DNA from: Nonomuraea longispora
Lineage (GTDB): Bacteria; Actinomycetota; Actinomycetes; Streptosporangiales; Streptosporangiaceae
Reading direction: 5' to 3'
Assembly: GCF_004348345.1 (NCBI RefSeq)
Contig: NZ_SMJZ01000016.1
Span: forward strand, 1 to 64,000
Length of the DNA: 64,000 nucleotides
Part shown: positions 59,039 through 64,000 of the stretch, piece by piece
Layout of the letters: every line of letters starts with the position of its first letter
Numbering within the stretch: position 1 is the first letter of the stretch
The notes under the pieces: generated by a model
The model's database searches: none
Seen by the model: the letters and a program-made list of their open reading frames with translations, nothing else
Told to the model about the DNA's origin: nothing
Position numbers and translations under genes: made by a program

Positions 59039-60954
59039 TGATCCCGTTGCCTCTGGCCAGGATCGCCGAGATAACCTCGGGAGCCCTGTCGGGCATGGCC
59101 GATCCCCGCGCCGTGGTGCGCGGGCCCGTAGTGATCGACTCGCGGGCCGTAGAACCGGGATCCCTGTTCGTCGCCTTCAAAGGCGCGCGGGTCGACGGTC
59201 ACGACTACGCCGAGCAGGCGATCAGGGCAGGAGCGGTCGCCGTCCTGGCCACCAGGCCCGTCGAGGCGCCCGCGGTGATCGTCCCCGACGCCGCCGCCGC
59301 GCTGGCCGCGCTGGCCGCCGACCAGGTCCGCGCGCTGCCCAAGGTCACCGTCATCGGCGTGACCGGCTCGGCGGGCAAGACCGGCACCAAAGATCTGCTG
59401 GCCAGGCTCACCGCCCGCATCGGGCCCGCCATCGCTCCCGTCGGCAGCTTCAACAACGAACTCGGCCACCCGCTGACCGTGCTGCGGGCCGACGCCGACA
59501 CCCGGTTCATGGTCCTCGAACTCGCCGCCCGCACCGTCGGCCACATCAAAAACCTGACCCGCATCGCGCCGCCGCAGATCGGCGTGGTGCTCAACGTCGG
59601 CACCGCGCACCTCGGCGTGTTCGGCGGCAAGGAGGCCATCGCCAAGGCCAAGGGCGAGCTCGTCGAGGCGCTGCCGCGCACCGGCGTGGCCGTGCTCAAC
59701 GCCGACGACCCGCTGGTCCGCGCGATGGCCGCCCGCACCGACGCCCGGGTCACGTACTTCGGGAGGGGCGAGTCCGCCGCCATCAGAGCCGAGGAGGTCG
59801 TGCTCGACGCCCGCGGGCGCGCCTCCTTCACGCTGCGCACCCCCTCCGGCAGCGCGCACGTGTCCCTCAAGCTGTACGGCGAGCACGCTGTCGAGAACGC
59901 CCTCGCCGCGGCCGCCGCCGGATACGAGCTGGGGCTGCCCGTCGCCACCATCGCCGCCGAGCTGTCCGAGGCGACGCCGCGCAGCCGGTGGCGGATGGAG
60001 GTCACCGACCGGGCCGACGGGGTGACGGTCGTCAACGACGCCTACAACGCCAACCCCGACTCGATGCGGGCGGCGTTCGAGGCGTTCGAGGCGCTGGGGC
60101 GGGGACGGCGGCGCTTCGCCGTCATCGCGGCGCTGCGGGAATTGGGCGACGACGGGCCCGCGCTCAACGCCGAACTCGGCCGGCTGGCCGGCGGCGCGGG
60201 GCTGGCCGGGCTGATCGTGGCGGGGCCCGAAGCCGGGCCGGTGCTCCAGGGCGCCCACGCGGCCGCCCAAGCCTCCGCGACCACCCCCACCCAGCCTCCC
60301 GGCCCGCAGCTCCCGGATCCCCACGTGCCCGGTGCGCAGGGTGCCGGGGGTCCGGTCACGGGTCCGCAGTCCGCCGGCCCGCATGCTTCCGTACCGCACT
60401 CCGCGGTTCCCCACGCTCCCGGTGCGCAGGGCCACGGAGGTCCCGTCGCCGGTCCGCAGGTCATGGGCTCCCGGAGCGCCGGTCCTGTCGCCTTTCCTCA
60501 GGTCACCGCCGGACCGCACGGTCCTGGCCCGCACTTCGCCGGGCCGGGCGGCCCCTCCGGGCCGCAGTCGGCCGGGCCGCACGCCCCGCGGCCTCAGACC
60601 CCCGCCGGTCCCTACCCGACGGCCGCGACGGGTCCTTTCCCCCAGGCGCCCGCGGGTTCTCCGCCCGGCGGCGCCCACCAGGGACGGCACCCCGCCGACG
60701 GCGCCCCCGCGGCGGGCCCGCCCTCAGCCGGTCCTCCGGCGGCCCCCGCGGGCGCTCCTCCGGCCGCGGGACCGGGCGGCAACGCGGCGTGCCCGCAGCA
60801 CGTGACGCGGATCGTGCACGTGCCCGATGCCGAGGCGGCGGCCGCCGAGCTGGCGGCGTGGCTGCGGCCGGGTGACGCGGTGCTGGTCAAAGGGCCCAGG
60901 GCCATGGGTCTGGAGCGTACGGCCGAGCTCGTGCTCGGAGGTGCCCCCCAGTGA
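59038..60954 (+). CDS. murF: UDP-MurNAc-pentapeptide synthetase MurF with a long Pro/Gly-rich insert
   Basis: MurF attaches D-Ala-D-Ala to the UDP-MurNAc-tripeptide. The P-loop [18 protein letters not shown] (about 110-127), [11 protein letters not shown] and the [14 protein letters not shown] block are conserved. In the C-terminal domain, after [13 protein letters not shown], an insert of about 175 residues (about 408-583) consists of Pro/Gly/His/Ala repeats such as GPQSAGPHA. The domain then resumes with [19 protein letters not shown] and [13 protein letters not shown]. The length is 638 instead of about 460. Confidence 0.95.
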   Translation: MIPLPLARIAEITSGALSGMADPRAVVRGPVVIDSRAVEPGSLFVAFKGARVDGHDYAEQAIRAGAVAVLATRPVEAPAVIVPDAAAALAALAADQVRALPKVTVIGVTGSAGKTGTKDLLARLTARIGPAIAPVGSFNNELGHPLTVLRADADTRFMVLELAARTVGHIKNLTRIAPPQIGVVLNVGTAHLGVFGGKEAIAKAKGELVEALPRTGVAVLNADDPLVRAMAARTDARVTYFGRGESAAIRAEEVVLDARGRASFTLRTPSGSAHVSLKLYGEHAVENALAAAAAGYELGLPVATIAAELSEATPRSRWRMEVTDRADGVTVVNDAYNANPDSMRAAFEAFEALGRGRRRFAVIAALRELGDDGPALNAELGRLAGGAGLAGLIVAGPEAGPVLQGAHAAAQASATTPTQPPGPQLPDPHVPGAQGAGGPVTGPQSAGPHASVPHSAVPHAPGAQGHGGPVAGPQVMGSRSAGPVAFPQVTAGPHGPGPHFAGPGGPSGPQSAGPHAPRPQTPAGPYPTAATGPFPQAPAGSPPGGAHQGRHPADGAPAAGPPSAGPPAAPAGAPPAAGPGGNAACPQHVTRIVHVPDAEAAAAELAAWLRPGDAVLVKGPRAMGLERTAELVLGGAPQ

Positions 60955-62009
60955 ACAACATCATCGTCGCCGGTGCGGTGGGCCTGATTCTCTCGATGCT
61001 GGGCACCCCGCTGGCGATCCGGCTCTTCTCGCAGCGCGGCTACGGTCAGGAGGTCCGCGAGGAAGGCCCGTCCGGCCACCACAGCAAGCGTGGCACCCCC
61101 ACCATGGGCGGCACCGTGATCGTGCTGGCCGCCCTGCTCGCGTACGGCGCGTCGCACCTGGCCATGTTGTCGACGCCCACCGTGTCGGGCCTGCTGGTGC
61201 TGTTCCTGATGACAGGGCTCGGCGCGGTCGGGTTCCTCGACGACTTCATCAAGATCTACAAGCAGCGCAGCCTGGGCCTGCGCAGCGGCGCGAAGGCGCT
61301 CGGCCAGCTCGTCGTCGGCGCCGTCTTCGCCTTCCTGGTCGTACGCCACCCGAACGTCTACGGCATCACCCCCGCCACGACCAGGGTGTCGTTCCTGCGG
61401 GACATCGACCCGTCGATCGGCATCGTCGGGTTCACCATCTGGGTGCTCATCATGATCGTCGGGTTCTCCAACGCGGTGAACCTCACCGACGGCCTCGACG
61501 GCCTGGCCAGCGGCGCGACCGGGGTGGTGCTCGGCGCGTACGTGCTGATCGGCAACTGGCAGCTGCGCAACAACTGCATCGACCAGCTCGGTCCCAACTG
61601 CTACTGGGTACGAGATCCGCTCGATCTGGCCGTGGTGGCCGCCGCCGTGCTAGGGGCGCTGATCGGCTTCCTGTGGTGGAACGCCCCGCCCGCCCGGATC
61701 TTCATGGGCGACACCGGCTCGCTGGCCCTGGGCGGCGTGCTGGCCGGGCTGGCCATCGCCACCCGTACCCAGCTCCTGCTCATCATTCTCGCCGGCCTGT
61801 GCGTGATCATCACGCTGTCGGTGATCATCCAGGTCGGCTCCTTCAAGATGACCGGCAAACGGGTGTTCAGGATGGCTCCGCTGCAGCACCACTTCGAGCT
61901 GAAAGGCTGGGCGGAGACCACGATCGTGGTCCGGTTCTGGCTGATCGCGATGCTCTGCGCGGCGCTCGGTCTCGGGCTCTTCTACGTCGAATGGATGCCC
62001 AGGCCATGA
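60951..62009 (+). CDS. mraY: Phospho-MurNAc-pentapeptide translocase MraY
   Basis: MraY transfers phospho-MurNAc-pentapeptide to undecaprenyl phosphate, making lipid I. 352 residues with about ten membrane helices. The catalytic cytoplasmic segments are [27 protein letters not shown] and the HHFELKGW loop near the C-terminus. GTG start overlapping murF by 4 bp; its stop overlaps murD. Confidence 0.97.
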   Translation: MNNIIVAGAVGLILSMLGTPLAIRLFSQRGYGQEVREEGPSGHHSKRGTPTMGGTVIVLAALLAYGASHLAMLSTPTVSGLLVLFLMTGLGAVGFLDDFIKIYKQRSLGLRSGAKALGQLVVGAVFAFLVVRHPNVYGITPATTRVSFLRDIDPSIGIVGFTIWVLIMIVGFSNAVNLTDGLDGLASGATGVVLGAYVLIGNWQLRNNCIDQLGPNCYWVRDPLDLAVVAAAVLGALIGFLWWNAPPARIFMGDTGSLALGGVLAGLAIATRTQLLLIILAGLCVIITLSVIIQVGSFKMTGKRVFRMAPLQHHFELKGWAETTIVVRFWLIAMLCAALGLGLFYVEWMPRP

Positions 62010-63382
62010 GCCTCACCTGTGTCGCCGGGCTCGGCGTCTCGGGCACGGCCGTCGCGAAGGTGCTGGCCGCGCACGGAGAGCGAGTCGTGGTCGTGGAGGC
62101 GGCGGAGGGGGAGCGGCAGCTGGCCGCGGCGGCCGAGCTGGCCAGGCTGGGCGTCGAGACCCGCTTCGGTGAGATGGCGCTGCCCGAGGGGGTGACCCGG
62201 CTCGTCACCACCGGCTGGGCTCCGCACCACCCGCTGGTCGCCGCCGCACTCGCGGCCGAGGTCGACGTCGTGGGAGAGGTGGAGCTGGCCTGGCGGCTGC
62301 GCCCGGCGCAGGCGGCCCCGTGGCTGGCCCTGACCGGCACCAACGGCAAGACCACGGCCGTGCGCATGCTCACCTCGATCCTGCTCGCCGCCGGGCGCAG
62401 GGCCGTGGCGGTGGGGAACGTGGGCGTGCCCGTCGTACGCGCGGTCGCCGAGCCGTACGACGTGCTGGCCGTCGAGCTGTCCAGCTTCCAGCTGCACTGG
62501 TCGGGCACGCTGGCCCCGCACGCCGCCGCCGTGCTCAACGTGGCCCCCGACCACATCGACTGGCACGGCTCCATGGAGGAGTACGCCGCCGCCAAGGGCC
62601 GCGTCTACGAACGCGCCGGCACCGTGATCTTCAACGCCGACGATCCCGAGGCGACGAGGCTGGCCGCACCCTACCCGGGGGCGGTCGGGTTCACCCTGCG
62701 CGTGCCCAAACGGGGCGAGATCGGCGTGGTGGAGGACCTGCTGGTGGACCGCGCGTTCGTCACCGACCCGGTGGAGGGCGCGGAGGAGCTGGCCACGCTG
62801 GACGACGTACGGCCCTTCGCGCCGCACAACGTCGCCAACGCGCTGGCCGCCGCCGCCCTGGCCCGTTCGCTGGGTGTGCCGTCCGAGGCCGTGGCGAGAG
62901 GGCTGCGCGACTTCGTGCCCGATCCGCACCGGTTGTCACACGTGGACAGGATCGGCGAGGTCGACTACATCGACGACTCCAAGGCGACCAACCCGCACGC
63001 GGCCGCGGCGGCGCTGGCGTCGTACTCGTCGATCGTGTGGGTGGCAGGCGGGCAGCTCAAGGGCGCCGACGTCGACGACCTGGTGCGTCAGGCGGCCCCG
63101 CGGCTGCGCGGGGCGGTGGTGCTGGGCGCCGACCGGGTCACGATCGCCGAAGCCATCGCGCGACACGCCCCGGATGTCCCCGTGGTGGACATCGCCGATC
63201 GCGACACTGGGGTGATGGAAAGAGTCGTCACCGAAGCCGCGCGGCTGGCCTCGCCAGGGGACACCGTGCTGCTCTCCCCGGCGGGGGCCTCCCTTGACAT
63301 GTTCGCCGGTTATCCAGCGCGGGGGGAGGCCTTCGCGCGTGCCGTACGCGAGCTGAGGCTGCGACGTGAGCGCGACCGCTGA
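62006..63382 (+). CDS. murD: UDP-MurNAc-L-alanine:D-glutamate ligase MurD
   Basis: MurD adds D-glutamate to UDP-MurNAc-L-Ala. N-terminal [20 protein letters not shown]-loop [14 protein letters not shown] (about 110-123), [16 protein letters not shown] and the C-terminal [17 protein letters not shown]. 458 residues, normal length, no insert. ATG 62006 overlaps the mraY stop by 4 bp. Confidence 0.97.
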   Translation: MSLTCVAGLGVSGTAVAKVLAAHGERVVVVEAAEGERQLAAAAELARLGVETRFGEMALPEGVTRLVTTGWAPHHPLVAAALAAEVDVVGEVELAWRLRPAQAAPWLALTGTNGKTTAVRMLTSILLAAGRRAVAVGNVGVPVVRAVAEPYDVLAVELSSFQLHWSGTLAPHAAAVLNVAPDHIDWHGSMEEYAAAKGRVYERAGTVIFNADDPEATRLAAPYPGAVGFTLRVPKRGEIGVVEDLLVDRAFVTDPVEGAEELATLDDVRPFAPHNVANALAAAALARSLGVPSEAVARGLRDFVPDPHRLSHVDRIGEVDYIDDSKATNPHAAAAALASYSSIVWVAGGQLKGADVDDLVRQAAPRLRGAVVLGADRVTIAEAIARHAPDVPVVDIADRDTGVMERVVTEAARLASPGDTVLLSPAGASLDMFAGYPARGEAFARAVRELRLRRERDR

Positions 63383-64000
63383 GGAGGGGCCGGGCAGCTG
63401 GGCCCGCGAGCAGCTCGGCACGCTGAAGGAGCTGCTGGACAAGCCGCTCACCACCTACTACCTGATCATCATGTGCAGCGCGCTGCTGCTGGCGCTGGGC
63501 CTGATGATGGTGTTGTCGGCCTCCAGCATCGAGGCGCTGCAGAAGACCGGCAGCCCGTTCTCGTGGTTCATCAAGCAGTCGTTGTCGGCCGCGGTCGGCG
63601 TGCTGGTGATGTGGCTCTGTTCGCGGCTGCCGACGAAGGTCTTCCGCTGGGCGGGCTACCCGTTGATGGCGCTGTCGATCCTGGCGCTGGTCATGGTGCT
63701 GTTCGTCGGCTCGTCGGAGCTGGGCGCGCAGCGGTGGATCTACGTCGGTCCGTTCACCCTCCAGCCGTCCGAGCCCGCCAAGCTCGGGCTCGTGCTGTGG
63801 GGGGCCGACCTGCTGGCCCGGCGGGCGCGGCAGGGCAAGATCGAGTGGCGGCAGATGCTGATCCCCCTCATGCCCGGCACCGCGATCCTGGCCGTCATGG
63901 TCATGCTGGGCAGCGACCTGGGCACCACGCTCGTGCTTTTCATGATCTTCCTGGCGCTGCTGTGGGTGGTGGGGGCGCCGATCAAGCTGTTCGGGGGCAT
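63366..64000 (+). CDS. ftsW: FtsW lipid II polymerase, truncated by the window end
   Basis: The frame from GTG 63366 is open to the end of the window, giving 211 codons of a SEDS protein. After a soluble N-terminus of about 35 residues, hydrophobic helices follow (YYLIIMCSALLLALGLMMV and others), with the SEDS pattern LGAQRWIYVGPFTLQPSEPAKL and LGSDLGTTLVLFMIFLALL. FtsW polymerises septal glycan with FtsI. The first 17 bp overlap murD. The remaining half of the gene lies outside the window. Confidence 0.95.
   Translation, partial: MSATAEEGPGSWAREQLGTLKELLDKPLTTYYLIIMCSALLLALGLMMVLSASSIEALQKTGSPFSWFIKQSLSAAVGVLVMWLCSRLPTKVFRWAGYPLMALSILALVMVLFVGSSELGAQRWIYVGPFTLQPSEPAKLGLVLWGADLLARRARQGKIEWRQMLIPLMPGTAILAVMVMLGSDLGTTLVLFMIFLALLWVVGAPIKLFGG

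Overview
This window is a stretch of chromosome from a high-GC Gram-positive actinomycete. Third codon positions are almost all G or C, GTG and TTG starts are frequent, and the gene content (mIHF, degenerate PriA, bPH and DUF3040 proteins, F420-dependent oxidoreductase, MoxR/DUF58/TgpA next to the dcw cluster) fits the Streptosporangiales (Nonomuraea/Streptosporangium-like). The genus is an inference. I see no tRNA, rRNA, IS element, prophage or CRISPR array; nearly everything is core chromosome.

Layout. (1) 100-10200: pyrimidine operon pyrR-pyrB-pyrC-carA-carB-pyrK-pyrD-pyrF behind a PyrR-type RNA hairpin; it encodes UMP synthesis with an NAD-type (PyrKD) dihydroorotate dehydrogenase. (2) 10200-18700: mihF-gmk-rpoZ-coaBC, a small conserved unknown, metK and priA. 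(3) 18750-21610: a tandem pair of related unknown proteins. (4) 21700-27250: def-fmt-rsmB, a PAP2 phosphatase, rpe and an MpaB-type oxygenase. (5) 27338-31600: FMN riboswitch and riboflavin operon ribD-ribE-ribM-ribBA-ribH, then a small PH-like membrane protein. (6) 32114-35732: four maturation genes for a molybdenum hydroxylase (CoxD/CoxE/XdhC/MobA-like) without the enzyme itself. (7) 35718-42000: secreted-type EEP phosphatase, F420 oxidoreductase, dicarboxylate symporter, DUF2975/XRE pair and a membrane pseudokinase. (8) 41917-47463: pepP-efp-nusB, YjbR protein, methyltransferase, dinB, DUF3040. (9) 47527-52273 (minus): moxR-DUF58-tgpA. (10) 52598-64000: MraZ operator and dcw cluster mraZ-rsmH-ftsL-ftsI-murE-murF-mraY-murD-ftsW (cut by the window end).

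Cross-cutting observations. Many first-in-transcript genes have a TANNNT box exactly 6-8 nt before the start codon and no Shine-Dalgarno, which is the arrangement of leaderless mRNAs. Several enzymes that are compact elsewhere (CoaBC, PriA, MurF, FtsI, the pseudokinase) carry long in-frame low-complexity Gly/Pro/Ala/Arg-rich segments; the FtsI tail contains a regular 14-residue repeat. The least explained protein-coding material is the tandem pair at 18752-21614. The clearest regulatory structures are the FMN riboswitch, the four-box MraZ operator, the DUF2975/XRE operator, and a rare-codon patch inside pepP that looks like an embedded promoter for efp.
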